A stretch of 64,000 nt of DNA from Novosphingobium sp. B1 (GTDB lineage Bacteria > Pseudomonadota > Alphaproteobacteria > Sphingomonadales > Sphingomonadaceae), in contig NZ_FWXL01000004.1 of NCBI RefSeq assembly GCF_900176395.1, positions 145,001 to 209,000 of the forward strand. The letters are read 5' to 3'. Below, piece after piece: positions 1 through 9,334 of this stretch. The notes under the pieces were generated by a model. The model did not search any database. It had not been told where the DNA came from and saw nothing but the letters and a program-made list of their open reading frames with translations. The stretch's first letter is position 1; each line of letters starts with the position of its first letter. The position numbers were made by a program, and so were the translations under genes.

Positions 1-1266
1 CAGGAGCGCGATCTGGATCAGCACCGCATCCGGCAGGCCTTCGGACTGCTCCTGCTTGCAAACGGCACGATAGCTGCGGTGCAGTGGTTTGCAGCACCTG
101 CGGTGGCTGACTATTACAGTCAGCCTGTGGTGGCCCAGATGCTGCGCGTCCAGACGCTGATCTATCTTTCCACCCCCTTCATCGCGATTCCCGAAGTGCT
201 GATGGGTCGAAAGCTCGACTTCCGCAGCCAGGCGCTGGTCAACATGACTGCGGCTCTGGCCGGGGCAATCATGTCGCTGGTCATGGCATGGATGGGCTTC
301 GGCGTGTGGACGCTGGTCTATGCACCGATTGCGATGTTCTGGGTGCGCGCCATCGGATTGAACCTGATGGTGCGGGCACTGGTCTGGCCCAGCTTCGACT
401 TCCGGGGCTGCGGATCGATTTTCTGCTTTGGCCTGGCCATCCTGCTGACGCAATTGTTCTGGCTCGTCCAGACCCAGAGCGACATCTTCCTGATCGGCCG
501 GGTGTTCCACCCCCATGAGGTCGGCGTCTATTCGCAGGCCGTATTTCTGGCGACGATCTTCTATTCGCGATTCGTGCCGCCGCTCAATGAAGTGGCCTTC
601 CCCGCCTATTCCCGCCTGCAGCACGATCTGCCGGCGCTGCGCCGGGCCTTCCTGCGCTCGGCGCGCCTGATCATGCTGCTCGCTGCTCCGGTATACGTCG
701 GCATGGCGGTGACTGCGGTGCCGCTGGTGGCGACACTCTTCGGACCGACCTGGGCGGAACTGCCGCCACTGGTCGAGATGATGGCCCTGGCCATGCCGTT
801 CATGACCGTGCAGATCCTGTTCAACCCGGCGCTCAACGCGGTGGGCAGTCCCGGCGTGGCCGTTAAGACCTCGATTGCTGGTGCGATCATCTTTGCGGCC
901 GCCTTTGCCGCAGCGGTGGCCTTCGGGCTGCCCGGCGTCGCGCTCGCATGGTGCCTTGCCGCACCGCTCCTTCTGCTCGCGACACTCCTGCTCTCGCGTC
1001 CCGCGCTTGGGCTCGGCCTGCGTGACCTGGCAACCTCGCTTTCACTGCCGGTGATCTGCAGCCTTGTCATGGGCGCTGTCGTCTGGGCGGCGGACCGGCT
1101 CCTTCTCGGGCAGGCGCTCGCTGCATTGCCAGGCATTCATCTCGTGGTGCTGGTGGGCATCGGTGTGGTGAGTTACGCAGCGGCGCTGCATGGCATGGAC
1201 CGCACCGCGCTTGTGCAAGTGTGGCAGCTGGTACGGCGCAAGCCGCTTGCCGAAGCCCCTGCCTGA
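1..1266 (+). CDS. Lipopolysaccharide/oligosaccharide flippase (Wzx-like), 5' truncated
   Basis: Inner-membrane flippase of the MOP superfamily, predicted to move lipid-linked sugar units across the membrane. The reading frame is open from base 1 with no stop, so the start lies outside the window and about 421 C-terminal codons are present. The visible part has about ten hydrophobic segments and the features of a polysaccharide biosynthesis protein, such as a polar segment (SDIFLIGRVFHPHEVGVYSQ) followed by NEVAFPAYSRLQ. A glycosyltransferase and a methyltransferase lie just downstream on the opposite strand, which fits the edge of a surface polysaccharide locus. The substrate cannot be read from the sequence. 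Confidence 0.85.
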   Translation, partial: QERDLDQHRIRQAFGLLLLANGTIAAVQWFAAPAVADYYSQPVVAQMLRVQTLIYLSTPFIAIPEVLMGRKLDFRSQALVNMTAALAGAIMSLVMAWMGFGVWTLVYAPIAMFWVRAIGLNLMVRALVWPSFDFRGCGSIFCFGLAILLTQLFWLVQTQSDIFLIGRVFHPHEVGVYSQAVFLATIFYSRFVPPLNEVAFPAYSRLQHDLPALRRAFLRSARLIMLLAAPVYVGMAVTAVPLVATLFGPTWAELPPLVEMMALAMPFMTVQILFNPALNAVGSPGVAVKTSIAGAIIFAAAFAAAVAFGLPGVALAWCLAAPLLLLATLLLSRPALGLGLRDLATSLSLPVICSLVMGAVVWAADRLLLGQALAALPGIHLVVLVGIGVVSYAAALHGMDRTALVQVWQLVRRKPLAEAPA

Positions 1267-1273
1267 ACCGGGA

Positions 1274-2152
1274 TCAAACCGCGGCCGTTGCCTTGGCCAT
1301 GCGCTGCAGCGCCATTCGATCGAACCACCACCACATGCCACGACGCGGCCGGAACGCGGGCACGTGCTTCGCGTAAAGCGCAGACAGCCGCTCAGGCAAC
1401 GCTTGCGGCCCCTGCTCGCGCAGGATCACCGTGATGATGCGGTCCTGATAGTGGCGCACCGCGTAGTTGATCATGCGGCGATATTGCATCCGCCAGCTCG
1501 AGACATCGCCGAAGGCAAAAGGATCACAGCGAAACCCGGCTTCCAGCACGGGCTGCACGCGCTCCTCGCGCCACTGCGCCAGTGGGCCGAGATCGGTCTT
1601 GGCCAAGGCACCGACAAGCCCATCATCGCCGACAAGGTCGACAGGCAGCCGGATGCCGCTTGACCGCAGGGCGTCGAGAAAGCTGCCACGCAGCGCATAG
1701 AGATCGCCGAACACCCCGTGCGACTTCGCCATGAGCGTTCGATAATGCTCAGCGCGTCGTCCGTTCAAGGGTGGGGCGGAAGCGATGCGGGCTTGCGGGC
1801 AGGCCTCGAGAGCAGCGATCAGCGCTGGAATCGAACCGGGCGCCACCTGGGCATCGCCATCGACGAGAATTACCGCAGAGAACCCTTGCGCGAGCGTATC
1901 GAGCAACAGCCGGTTCCACGTGCGCGCCTTGCCCGGCTCGGCCCAGTCATGCAGTGTCAGGTTGCGATGGAGGCCTGCGTATTCGCCGACGATCGCTGCG
2001 GTGCGATCGCGCGAACCGTTTACGGCGACATGGATCGCGAAGTGCTCATCATCGAGCGGAAGCGAATTCAGGCAGCGGGCAATGCGGCGCTCCTCGTTGT
2101 GCGCGAGCACGGCGATTGCATAGCGCGGCTCGGTCACGCCGGGTTTGCTCAT
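1274..2152 (-). CDS. Family 2 glycosyltransferase
   Basis: Predicted cytoplasmic GT-A fold glycosyltransferase of 292 residues. The N-terminus has the family 2 nucleotide-binding start (IAVLAHNEERRIARCLNSL) and, near residue 95, an acidic motif VILVDGDAQV in the DxD position. No clear transmembrane segment is visible. Its start codon overlaps the stop of the upstream methyltransferase gene (ATGA), so the two are translationally coupled. It converges on the flippase gene with a 7 bp gap. Role in surface glycan synthesis is inferred from the neighbours; donor and acceptor are unknown. Confidence 0.85.
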   Translation of the reverse strand: MSKPGVTEPRYAIAVLAHNEERRIARCLNSLPLDDEHFAIHVAVNGSRDRTAAIVGEYAGLHRNLTLHDWAEPGKARTWNRLLLDTLAQGFSAVILVDGDAQVAPGSIPALIAALEACPQARIASAPPLNGRRAEHYRTLMAKSHGVFGDLYALRGSFLDALRSSGIRLPVDLVGDDGLVGALAKTDLGPLAQWREERVQPVLEAGFRCDPFAFGDVSSWRMQYRRMINYAVRHYQDRIITVILREQGPQALPERLSALYAKHVPAFRPRRGMWWWFDRMALQRMAKATAAV

Positions 2153-2766
2153 GTCCGCGCGATGGCCCAGATCGTAACCGGGAACCGCTCGTCATTGGGC
2201 AGACGCTTGTGCCAGCCGGCCCGGCCCCAGCGAAACAGATTGGCCTTGACCGCGCTGGCATTGCCCCAGCCGCCGGTCTCGATCTTGGCGGGATCGAACC
2301 CGCACTCCTCGAGGAAGTGCGTCATTCCGAGGCGCGTCCAGCGCGAACAATCGGTCGGGATAGGGTGATAGCGGATCAGGAAAGGCGTGATGTTGATGAA
2401 CACCCCGCCAGGCTTGAGCATGGCCCGGACGTGCTTCGCCGCGCGATAGGGATAGAGCAGGTGTTCCCATACGTTGTCGGCGATGATCACGTCGAACTTG
2501 CGGTCGAGCACGTCGTTGCAGATGTCGTATTCGGGCCAGTTCATCTCGGTGAAGCTACCCCACTGGCGCTGCCGCCACTTCCATCCTGCCGAGATTTCCA
2601 GCGCGTCGAGTCGCTCGGTACCCATCGAATCGAGCAGGGCATCGATCTCGCGATAGGCGACGACGCGCGTGATGTGGGTCTTGTCATAGCCCACGGCCCG
2701 CGCCGCGGCTTCTGCGATCCCGATCGCGCGCGCGCGCCAGCCGGATGATGCCGAATCCTTGTCCAT
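2149..2766 (-). CDS. SAM-dependent methyltransferase (class I)
   Basis: 205-residue protein with class I methyltransferase features: LDALEISAGWKW as the first nucleotide-binding strand, then FDVIIADNVWEHLLYP as the motif IV strand and MLKPGGVFINITPFL as the post-motif region, as in Methyltransf_11/23 proteins. I chose the ATG at 2766 (MDKDSASSGW); the frame stays open upstream to 3195 but that part runs antisense to the protease gene and looks non-coding. It is the first gene of a two-gene unit with the glycosyltransferase. The target is probably a sugar or lipid-linked intermediate, by context only. Confidence 0.8.
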   Translation of the reverse strand: MDKDSASSGWRARAIGIAEAAARAVGYDKTHITRVVAYREIDALLDSMGTERLDALEISAGWKWRQRQWGSFTEMNWPEYDICNDVLDRKFDVIIADNVWEHLLYPYRAAKHVRAMLKPGGVFINITPFLIRYHPIPTDCSRWTRLGMTHFLEECGFDPAKIETGGWGNASAVKANLFRWGRAGWHKRLPNDERFPVTIWAIART

Positions 2767-2869
2767 TGCATCGCGATAGCGCCGGGGGGGTTGCCACGGC
2801 GTTAAGCACCAAGAGTCAGGCTGGCGCTCGGCCCGCAAGAGGCGTAATCTTGCGCCGGGAGAACAGGGT

Positions 2870-3805
2870 ATGCGCCCGTTGCACTTGTCTTGCATTGCCA
2901 TGGCCCTCGCGTGGGTTGAGCCCGCGCGGGCGGCCGACGAACCGCTCCAGCCCCCTCTCAACCCAGAACTTGTCCAGGCCCTTGCCGACCGGCATGACCG
3001 GATGACCGTGCCCGTCCGCATCGGCGAGCATGGTCCCTTTCGCTTCCTGATCGATACAGGTTCGGAGCGCACCGTCGTCTCCCGCCAGGTGGCGCAAACC
3101 ATAGGCCTTCCACCGGCAGGTAATGGCGTGGTGGTCGGCGTCGCGGGTTCGCAGGCGGTGCAACTGGTCGAGGTCGAGGAAATCAGCCTCGGCAAGCGGA
3201 CCTATTACACGCTCACCGCTCCCCTGCTTGAACAGCAGCACATCGGCGCCGAGGGCATCGTCGGGCTCGACAGCTTGCAGGACCAGCGCGTCCTGATCGA
3301 CTTTCCCAAGGACACCATCGTGATCGGCGATGCCGCATCGCTGGGCGGGTCGCGCGGGTTCGAGATCGTGGTCAGCGCCCGCCGGCGCTCCGGCCAGTTG
3401 ATCATGACCAATGCGCTGGTCGATGGCATTTCGACCGACATTGTCATCGACACGGGCTCGGATGCCTCGGTCGGCAACATCGCTCTTCGCAACGCGCTTA
3501 CCCGGCGGCGCAAGGCCGAGCAGACCGTGCTCTATTCGGTAACCGGACAGCAGTTGAGCGCCGACCTGATCATGGCCTCGACCATCGCCATCAGCGGGCT
3601 GCAACTTAACAACACTTTCCTGGCCTTTGCCGATTCGCCGGCCTTCCATCGCCTGCAACTGGCCAAGCGTCCGGCCTTGCTGCTCGGCATGGCGCAATTG
3701 CGCATGTTCAAGCGCGTGGCGATCGATTTTTCGACGCGGCGCATCCTGTTCGATCTTCCCGCAGGCATTGCCGATTCGGGAAAGCGTGCCTTGGCCGGCT
3801 TCTGA
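2870..3805 (+). CDS. Secreted retropepsin-like aspartyl protease family protein
   Basis: 311 residues beginning with a probable signal peptide (hydrophobic stretch to about residue 21, ending ARA-AD). Two copies of the aspartic protease motif are present: FLIDTGSERT with Asp62 and IVIDTGSDAS near residue 190, so both catalytic half-sites sit in one chain, as in the TIGR02281/gag-polyprotein-like bacterial families. Expected location is the periplasm. It is 48 bp upstream of the ABC exporter on the same strand. The substrate is unknown. Divergent from the methyltransferase gene, with a 103 bp gap that must hold both promoters. Confidence 0.85.
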   Translation: MRPLHLSCIAMALAWVEPARAADEPLQPPLNPELVQALADRHDRMTVPVRIGEHGPFRFLIDTGSERTVVSRQVAQTIGLPPAGNGVVVGVAGSQAVQLVEVEEISLGKRTYYTLTAPLLEQQHIGAEGIVGLDSLQDQRVLIDFPKDTIVIGDAASLGGSRGFEIVVSARRRSGQLIMTNALVDGISTDIVIDTGSDASVGNIALRNALTRRRKAEQTVLYSVTGQQLSADLIMASTIAISGLQLNNTFLAFADSPAFHRLQLAKRPALLLGMAQLRMFKRVAIDFSTRRILFDLPAGIADSGKRALAGF

Positions 3806-3853
3806 GAGCGCAAAAGCACTGGCATAGTGGCTTGGGCGCCCTATCTGGGGACC

Positions 3854-5680
3854 ATGCCTCCAGAAACGCCCGCCGCATCCAAAGACGCTCGCCATGATGG
3901 CTGGGCCACGCTCAAGCGCTTTCTCCCCTACCTCTGGCCGGCGGACAACGCGACGCTGCGCCGCCGGGTCATGGGCGCGGTGGTCATGGTGCTGCTTGGC
4001 AAGGCGACGACGCTGGCCCTGCCCTTCGCCTACAAGAAAGCCGTCGATGCAATGACGCTGCCAGCGGGTGCGCAGCCCGCACTGACAGTGGCGATGGCCT
4101 TCGTGCTCGCATACGCGCTTGGCCGCTTTGCCGGCGTGCTGTTCGACAACTTGCGCAACATCGTGTTCGAGCGGGTCGGGCAGGACGCCACGAGGCATCT
4201 TGCCGAAAACGTCTTCGCCCGGCTGCACAAGCTTTCCCTGCGCTTCCATCTTGCCCGCCGCACCGGCGAGGTCACCAAGGTGATCGAGCGCGGGACCAAG
4301 AGCATCGACACGATGCTCTATTTCCTGCTGTTCAACATCGCGCCGACGGTGATCGAATTGACTGCGGTCATCGTGATCTTCTGGCTGAACTTCGGCCTCG
4401 GCCTTGTCGGCGCAACGGTCTTCGCGGTGATCGCCTACGTCTATATTACGCGGACCATCACAGAGTGGCGCACGCACTTGCGCGAGAAGATGAACCGGCT
4501 CGATGGGCAGGCCCTCGCCCGCGCGGTCGATTCGCTGCTGAACTACGAGACGGTGAAGTACTTCGGCGCCGAATCGCGCGAGGAAGCGCGCTACGCCTCG
4601 GCGGCGCGCGCCTATGCCGATGCCGCAGTGAAGAGCGAGAACAGCCTCGGCCTTCTCAACATCGCACAGGCGCTGATCGTCAATCTGCTGATGGCAAGCG
4701 CGATGGCGTGGACGGTCTGGGGCTGGTCGCAGGGCAAGCTGACGGTGGGCGACCTCGTCTTCGTCAATACCTACCTCACCCAGCTTTTCCGCCCGCTGGA
4801 CATGCTGGGCATGGTCTATCGCACGATCCGGCAAGGCCTGATCGACATGGCCGAGATGTTCCGCCTGATCGATACGCACATTGAAGTGGCAGATGCGCCC
4901 AATGCCCCGGCGCTGGTGGTCAACCGCCCATCGGTGACGTTCGACAATGTCGTCTTCGGCTATGACCGCGATCGCGAGATCCTGCACGGCCTCTCGTTTG
5001 AAGTGCCCGCCGGCAGCCGCGTGGCCATTGTCGGCCCCTCGGGCGCGGGCAAATCAACCATCGCCCGCCTGCTGTTCCGCTTTTACGATCCATGGTCCGG
5101 TGGCATCCTGATCGACGGGCAGGACATCAAGGGCGTGACGCAAGCCTCCTTGCGCGCTGCGCTGGGCATCGTCCCGCAGGACTCGGTGCTGTTCAACGAC
5201 ACCATTGGCTACAACATCGCCTATGGTCGTGACGGTGCGGGGCAGGACGAAGTCGATGCAGCGGCCAAGGGCGCTGCCATTGCAGATTTCATCGCCCGCC
5301 TGCCGCAGGGCTACGATACCGAAGTCGGCGAACGCGGCCTCAAGCTGTCAGGGGGCGAGAAGCAACGCGTCGCCATCGCCCGCACCCTAGTGAAGAACCC
5401 GCCGATCCTGCTGTTCGACGAAGCCACCAGCGCGCTGGACACCCGCACCGAGCAGGACATCCTCTCGACCATGCGCGCCGTTGCCAGCCACCGCACCACA
5501 ATCTCGATCGCGCACCGCCTTTCGACGATCGCGGATTCGGACACGATCCTCGTGCTCGATCAGGGACGGTTGGCTGAACAGGGCAGCCACCTTGAACTCT
5601 TGCGCCGGGATGGGCTCTATGCCGAGATGTGGGCGCGGCAGGCGGCGGAGAGCGCCGAAGTCAGCGAGGCGGCGGAGTAA
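3854..5680 (+). CDS. Atm1-type ABC exporter (fused permease and ATPase)
   Basis: Half-transporter of about 608 residues: a six-helix membrane domain (about residues 30-320) followed by an ATPase domain. Walker A is GPSGAGKST, the signature is LSGGEKQR, and Walker B is ILLFDEATSALD, all intact, followed by the H-loop SIAHRLSTI. The membrane domain has ETVKYFGAE, typical of Atm1/HMT1-type exporters that move glutathione-linked metal or sulfur compounds. I placed the start at ATG 3854 (MPPETPAASK); an in-frame GTG at 3827 would add nine residues. It ends one base before the stop of the convergent low-GC gene. Confidence 0.9.
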   Translation: MPPETPAASKDARHDGWATLKRFLPYLWPADNATLRRRVMGAVVMVLLGKATTLALPFAYKKAVDAMTLPAGAQPALTVAMAFVLAYALGRFAGVLFDNLRNIVFERVGQDATRHLAENVFARLHKLSLRFHLARRTGEVTKVIERGTKSIDTMLYFLLFNIAPTVIELTAVIVIFWLNFGLGLVGATVFAVIAYVYITRTITEWRTHLREKMNRLDGQALARAVDSLLNYETVKYFGAESREEARYASAARAYADAAVKSENSLGLLNIAQALIVNLLMASAMAWTVWGWSQGKLTVGDLVFVNTYLTQLFRPLDMLGMVYRTIRQGLIDMAEMFRLIDTHIEVADAPNAPALVVNRPSVTFDNVVFGYDRDREILHGLSFEVPAGSRVAIVGPSGAGKSTIARLLFRFYDPWSGGILIDGQDIKGVTQASLRAALGIVPQDSVLFNDTIGYNIAYGRDGAGQDEVDAAAKGAAIADFIARLPQGYDTEVGERGLKLSGGEKQRVAIARTLVKNPPILLFDEATSALDTRTEQDILSTMRAVASHRTTISIAHRLSTIADSDTILVLDQGRLAEQGSHLELLRRDGLYAEMWARQAAESAEVSEAAE

Positions 5681-5681
5681 T

Positions 5682-6128
5682 TTATGGCGTGAGGTTCTTA
5701 ATGAGAAAGGACCAATCGGCATCTGTCACTTCGTCGCCAGTAAAAACGGTAAGTGGCTCCACATGCAGCAGCTTGTGTAGAGGCGTACCCGCCACACAGG
5801 ATGGCATCTGACTCGAAGCGTCGGCCCAGCTCAGCCGCTTATGCGGTGTTCCGAGCGTTCGAATGACAAAAGGCAATATCCAGTCACCTGGCCAAATATG
5901 ACTTATGCTTGTGTCTACCGCCTGCGCTTGGACAACGAACGGTGTCGTAAAGGTCTTATCGGCGCTACAATATAATAGTCCGAACGCACCTATCGGCATT
6001 TTGCCAGCTTTAGTCCTTCGGCCCTTATTTGATGAATCGGATTTGGACTTAGGCACCGCCCAAAGCTGCGCTCCGACAGCCGCCCAAACATTGGTTAGAC
6101 AATCTGACGTGAAAACGAAAACCTTCAT
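5682..6128 (-). CDS. Small PUA/EVE-like hypothetical protein, low GC
   Basis: 148 residues, not firmly recognised. The start (MKVFVFTSDCLTNVWAAVGA then QLWAVP) and a middle WPGDWILPFVIRTLG resemble PUA/EVE-fold proteins, which often bind modified bases; this is my reading of the pattern, not a profile hit. Base composition is visibly poorer in GC than the neighbouring genes, with many A and T third positions, suggesting recent transfer. It lies 10 bp downstream of the DUF1737 gene on the same strand and its stop almost touches that of the convergent ABC exporter. No signal peptide or membrane segment. Confidence 0.6.
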   Translation of the reverse strand: MKVFVFTSDCLTNVWAAVGAQLWAVPKSKSDSSNKGRRTKAGKMPIGAFGLLYCSADKTFTTPFVVQAQAVDTSISHIWPGDWILPFVIRTLGTPHKRLSWADASSQMPSCVAGTPLHKLLHVEPLTVFTGDEVTDADWSFLIKNLTP

Positions 6129-6138
6129 GTCTTGACGC

Positions 6139-6345
6139 TCACTTCACCACATCCGCCTCGTGCCAGACCACGGCCTGCGCCACCTTGATGCAGTCCATCC
6201 CGCCGTCATAAGTCATCGAAGGCGAGCCATAGAGCCGCCAGCCCTGCGCCAGTGCCTCGGACACGCGCTCGCAGAAGGCGCGGTCGTCCTTGCCGGTCAG
6301 CAGGCGGTAAACGGGGCGGTCTTCGGGTGTCTGGTAGCTGCTCAT
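6139..6345 (-). CDS. DUF1737 domain protein
   Basis: 68-residue soluble protein matching the whole DUF1737 domain as I know it: VYRLLTGKDDRAFCERVSEAL, then GWRLYGSPSMTYDGG and AQAVVWHE. The family consists of small stand-alone proteins of unknown function in proteobacteria. The start at 6345 has AAGGTG close upstream. It is the first gene of a likely two-gene unit with the low-GC PUA/EVE-like gene, and is divergent from the serine hydrolase. Confidence 0.8.
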   Translation of the reverse strand: MSSYQTPEDRPVYRLLTGKDDRAFCERVSEALAQGWRLYGSPSMTYDGGMDCIKVAQAVVWHEADVVK

Positions 6346-6416
6346 TGCACCTTGTCCTGTGTGTGCTCATCGTGGCTTAGGCGATAGTATAAGCGCCTGT
6401 CACGAAGGAACGACCT

Positions 6417-7427
6417 ATGCGCGCGCTTGCCGGAGTTGCTCTAATCGCCACGGCACTCGCCGTCAGTCCCTCTGCCTTGGCCGCAGGAAAACTCGACAAG
6501 AGCATCGCTGCGCTGAAGGAAAAAGGCTTCACAGGAGAAGTGCTGACCGATGGCGGCGAGCGCCACGTTATCGGGATCGAGCCGCCCCAACGCTGGGTCA
6601 TGGGTTCGGTCACCAAGCAGATCGTGGCGATCACGGCTGCCAAGCTGGTCGAAGAAGGCAAGGCGCGGTGGGACGATACCATTGCATCCCGTCTGCCAGC
6701 TTTTGCAGGCCATCCGTCTGGCGCTGTAACCCTGAAGGAGCTTTTCCAGCACACCTCCGGCCTTGCCTCCCCTGAAGAAGGCGTGCCTGAGGGCGTGATA
6801 CCGCCGTACCGGGCGCGCGGTCGCGGCGGGGACGTCCTGACACCCTGCATCGTGCCGCCCACGGGCGAGCGTGGCCGCTATCGCTACAACAACTGCGATA
6901 CCATCGTCGCAGGTGCGATGCTCGAGGCGGCGAGTGGCGAGCCGCTGGCCAGGCTGGTGGCACGCGCCGTCCTGCGTCCTGCCGGCATGACGCACACGCG
7001 GTTTGCGCGCAGGGGTGAAAAGACCGCCTTTTCGGCGTCGAACGGCAGGGTCGAAGTTGCAGGCTACGGCGCCTCTGCAGGACTGCTCGGGACGGCAGAC
7101 GATCTGGTGCGTCTGGACAAGGCCCTGATGAGCGGAAAGCTGGTCGGCGAGGCGCAGCGACGGATTCTCTGGCAGGGCGAACCCTCGCTCGGTTACGTCG
7201 CGCTCGGCACCTGGAGCTTCTCCGCCAATCTTGCCGGCTGCAAGGACGAGGTCGCGCTGGTGGAACGGAGAGGGGACGTTGACGGCACGCAGACCCGCAA
7301 CCTGATCGCCCCCGCCCTGAACCGCGCGCTGGTGATCTTCACGCCGCAACCGGACTTCGATTTCGGCGAAATCTGGCAGGGCAGCGGGGCAACATATGAC
7401 CTTGCCTCCGCTGCCTTCTGCCAGTGA
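6417..7427 (+). CDS. Serine hydrolase, beta-lactamase/DD-peptidase fold, exported
   Basis: 336 residues with a signal peptide (cleavage near ALAAG, residues 20-24). The class C beta-lactamase/penicillin-binding fold is indicated by SVTK (Ser64 to Lys67, the nucleophile and base) and YNN (157-159, the second motif). These proteins range from peptidases to esterases, so the substrate is open. AAGGA lies 6 bases before the ATG. The third KTG-like motif is not obvious to me. It is convergent with hslU with only three bases between stop codons, and is probably transcribed alone. Confidence 0.85.
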   Translation: MRALAGVALIATALAVSPSALAAGKLDKSIAALKEKGFTGEVLTDGGERHVIGIEPPQRWVMGSVTKQIVAITAAKLVEEGKARWDDTIASRLPAFAGHPSGAVTLKELFQHTSGLASPEEGVPEGVIPPYRARGRGGDVLTPCIVPPTGERGRYRYNNCDTIVAGAMLEAASGEPLARLVARAVLRPAGMTHTRFARRGEKTAFSASNGRVEVAGYGASAGLLGTADDLVRLDKALMSGKLVGEAQRRILWQGEPSLGYVALGTWSFSANLAGCKDEVALVERRGDVDGTQTRNLIAPALNRALVIFTPQPDFDFGEIWQGSGATYDLASAAFCQ

Positions 7428-7430
7428 TTG

Positions 7431-8732
7431 TCAGAGGATGTACTTCGAAAGGTCCGCATTGCCGGCAAGGTTCGCCAGCTTTTCGGCCACATAGGCCTCG
7501 TCCACCGTTACCGTCTCGCCGGTGCGGTCCTCGGCATCGAAGCTCACTTCCTCGAGCAACTTTTCCATGACCGTCTGCAAGCGGCGGGCGCCGATGTTCT
7601 CGACGCTTTCGTTCACTTGCGCCGCCGTGCGGGCAATGGCGCGGATGGATTCGGGCGTGAAGTCGAGCGTCACGTTCTCGGTCGCGATCAGCGCGCGGTA
7701 CTGTTCGACCAGATTGGCGCGCGTTTCCGAAAGGATGCGCACAAAGTCGTCCTCGCTCAGCGCCTTCAGCTCGACCCGGATCGGCAGGCGGCCCTGCAGT
7801 TCCGGCAGCATGTCGGATGGCTTGGCCACATGGAACGCGCCCGAGGCGATGAACAGCACATGGTCCGTCTTCATTGGGCCGTACTTGGTGGCAACCGTCG
7901 TGCCTTCGATCAGCGGCAGCAGGTCGCGCTGCACGCCTTCGCGGGAAACCGAACCGCCGCGCACGTCCGAAACCGCGATCTTGTCGATCTCGTCGAGGAA
8001 TACGATGCCGTTGGTCTCGGCGTTGCGGATCGCCTCGCGCGCGACATCGTCCTGATCCATGCGTTTTTCGGCCTCTTCGTCGACCAGCTTGTCCCAGGCA
8101 TCGGCAACGCGCATCTTGCGCCGCTTCAAGGCCTGCTTGCCGAAGGCCTTGCCCATCATGTCGGACAGGTTGATCATGCCGATGCCGCCGGGCATGCCCG
8201 GGATCTCCATCGGGGCGGACGGCGCGTCCTCAACCTCGATCTCGACCTCGACATCGTTCATCGAGCCATCGGCAAGCCGTGCCTTGAAGCTCTCGCGCGT
8301 TGCCTCGCTGGCGCCATCGCCGACGAGCGCCTTGAGCAGGCGGTCCATCGCCGCCTTGCTTGCAGCATCGCGCACGGCATCGCGGCGGCGCTCCTTCTCG
8401 AGCCGGATCGCCTCTTCCACCAGGTCGCGGGCAATTTGCTCGACGTCGCGGCCGACATAGCCGACCTCGGTGAACTTGGTCGCCTCGACCTTCACGAACG
8501 GTGCATCGGCCAGCTTGGCGAGGCGGCGGCTGATCTCGGTCTTGCCGCAACCCGTCGGCCCGATCATCAGGATGTTCTTCGGAGAAACCTCGTCGCGCAG
8601 ATCGGCTGACAGGCGCTGGCGACGCCAGCGATTGCGCAGCGCCACCGCGACAGCCTTCTTGGCATCGGTCTGGCCGACGATGTGTTCGTCCAGTGCGCGG
8701 ACGATGGCTTTGGGGGTAAGAGAATCGAGCAT
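7431..8732 (-). CDS. hslU: ATP-dependent protease ATPase subunit HslU
   Basis: AAA+ unfoldase of the HslUV (ClpYQ) protease, 433 residues, the usual length. N-terminus [17 protein letters not shown] is the family hallmark. Walker A is GPTGCGKT (residues 58-65), Walker B is [11 protein letters not shown], and the chain ends in the conserved LSKYIL tail, whose C-terminus inserts into HslV. The acidic stretch [10 protein letters not shown] lies in the I domain. The start overlaps the hslV stop by one base (TGATG), so the pair is coupled. Heat-shock expression is expected through the promoter before hslV. Confidence 0.97.
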   Translation of the reverse strand: MLDSLTPKAIVRALDEHIVGQTDAKKAVAVALRNRWRRQRLSADLRDEVSPKNILMIGPTGCGKTEISRRLAKLADAPFVKVEATKFTEVGYVGRDVEQIARDLVEEAIRLEKERRRDAVRDAASKAAMDRLLKALVGDGASEATRESFKARLADGSMNDVEVEIEVEDAPSAPMEIPGMPGGIGMINLSDMMGKAFGKQALKRRKMRVADAWDKLVDEEAEKRMDQDDVAREAIRNAETNGIVFLDEIDKIAVSDVRGGSVSREGVQRDLLPLIEGTTVATKYGPMKTDHVLFIASGAFHVAKPSDMLPELQGRLPIRVELKALSEDDFVRILSETRANLVEQYRALIATENVTLDFTPESIRAIARTAAQVNESVENIGARRLQTVMEKLLEEVSFDAEDRTGETVTVDEAYVAEKLANLAGNADLSKYIL

Positions 8733-9289
8733 CAGATTTCCTCGACCGTCACGCGGTCGTTGGTGAAGACGCAGACTTCGGCCGCCACTTGCATGGCGCG
8801 GCGGGCGATCTTCTCGGCGTCGTCTTCGTAGTCGGTAAGGGCGCGGGCAGCGGCGAGAGCGTAATTCCCGCCCGATCCGATTGCGGCGATCCCGGCTTCA
8901 GGCTCCAGGACGTCGCCATTGCCGGTGAGAATCAGCATTGTCTCGGCATCGGCCACGATCATCAGCGCTTCGAGATTGCGCAGATACTTGTCGGTGCGCC
9001 AATCCTTGGCGAGTTCCACCGCAGCGCGCATCAACTGGCCGCGATGCTGCTCCAGCTTGCGCTCGAGCCGCTCAAACAGGGTGAAGGCATCGGCGGTCGC
9101 GCCAGCGAATCCGGCGATGACCTTGCCATCTCCGATGCGGCGTACCTTGCGGGCGTTCGGCTTCATCACCGTATTGCCCATGGATACCTGACCGTCACCA
9201 GCGATGACGGTGCGGCCGTTCTTCTTCACCCCGATGATGGTGGTGCCGTGCCACTGGATAAGGCCGTGGCTCGCCCTGCTGTCGTCCAT
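8732..9289 (-). CDS. hslV: ATP-dependent protease peptidase subunit HslV
   Basis: Proteasome-beta-like peptidase that forms the chamber of HslUV, 185 residues. After removal of a 15-residue propeptide (ending QWHG) the catalytic Thr16 of TTIIGVKK becomes the N-terminus; GDGQVSMG, the next conserved block, follows. The longer propeptide is typical of alphaproteobacteria. The gene starts only nine bases after a predicted heat-shock minus-10 element, so its mRNA may have almost no leader. Coupled to hslU downstream; bamE lies 45 bp upstream on the same strand. Confidence 0.97.
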   Translation of the reverse strand: MDDSRASHGLIQWHGTTIIGVKKNGRTVIAGDGQVSMGNTVMKPNARKVRRIGDGKVIAGFAGATADAFTLFERLERKLEQHRGQLMRAAVELAKDWRTDKYLRNLEALMIVADAETMLILTGNGDVLEPEAGIAAIGSGGNYALAAARALTDYEDDAEKIARRAMQVAAEVCVFTNDRVTVEEI

Positions 9290-9298
9290 GCCTGCGAT

Positions 9299-9324
9299 AT
9301 GTGGGGCGCAGGCGTGAATTCAAG
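9299..9324 (-). promoter_or_regulatory. Predicted RpoH (sigma-32) heat-shock promoter of hslVU
   Basis: Read on the minus strand, CTTGAA (9324-9319), a 12-base spacer, then CCCCACAT (9306-9299) match the sigma-32 consensus CTTGAA ... CCCCATnT with one difference. It sits in the 45 bp gap between bamE and hslV, the expected place for heat-shock control of hslVU. Transcription would begin within a few bases of the hslV ATG at 9289. Confidence 0.65.
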
Positions 9325-9334
9325 CGTCAGCCGA

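Noticed and set aside
2816..4987. 723-codon open frame on the minus strand over the protease and ABC exporter genes
   Set aside because: It is antisense to two genes with clear domains, has no recognisable domain, and its His/Arg/Gln-rich composition is typical of antisense frames in high-GC DNA.
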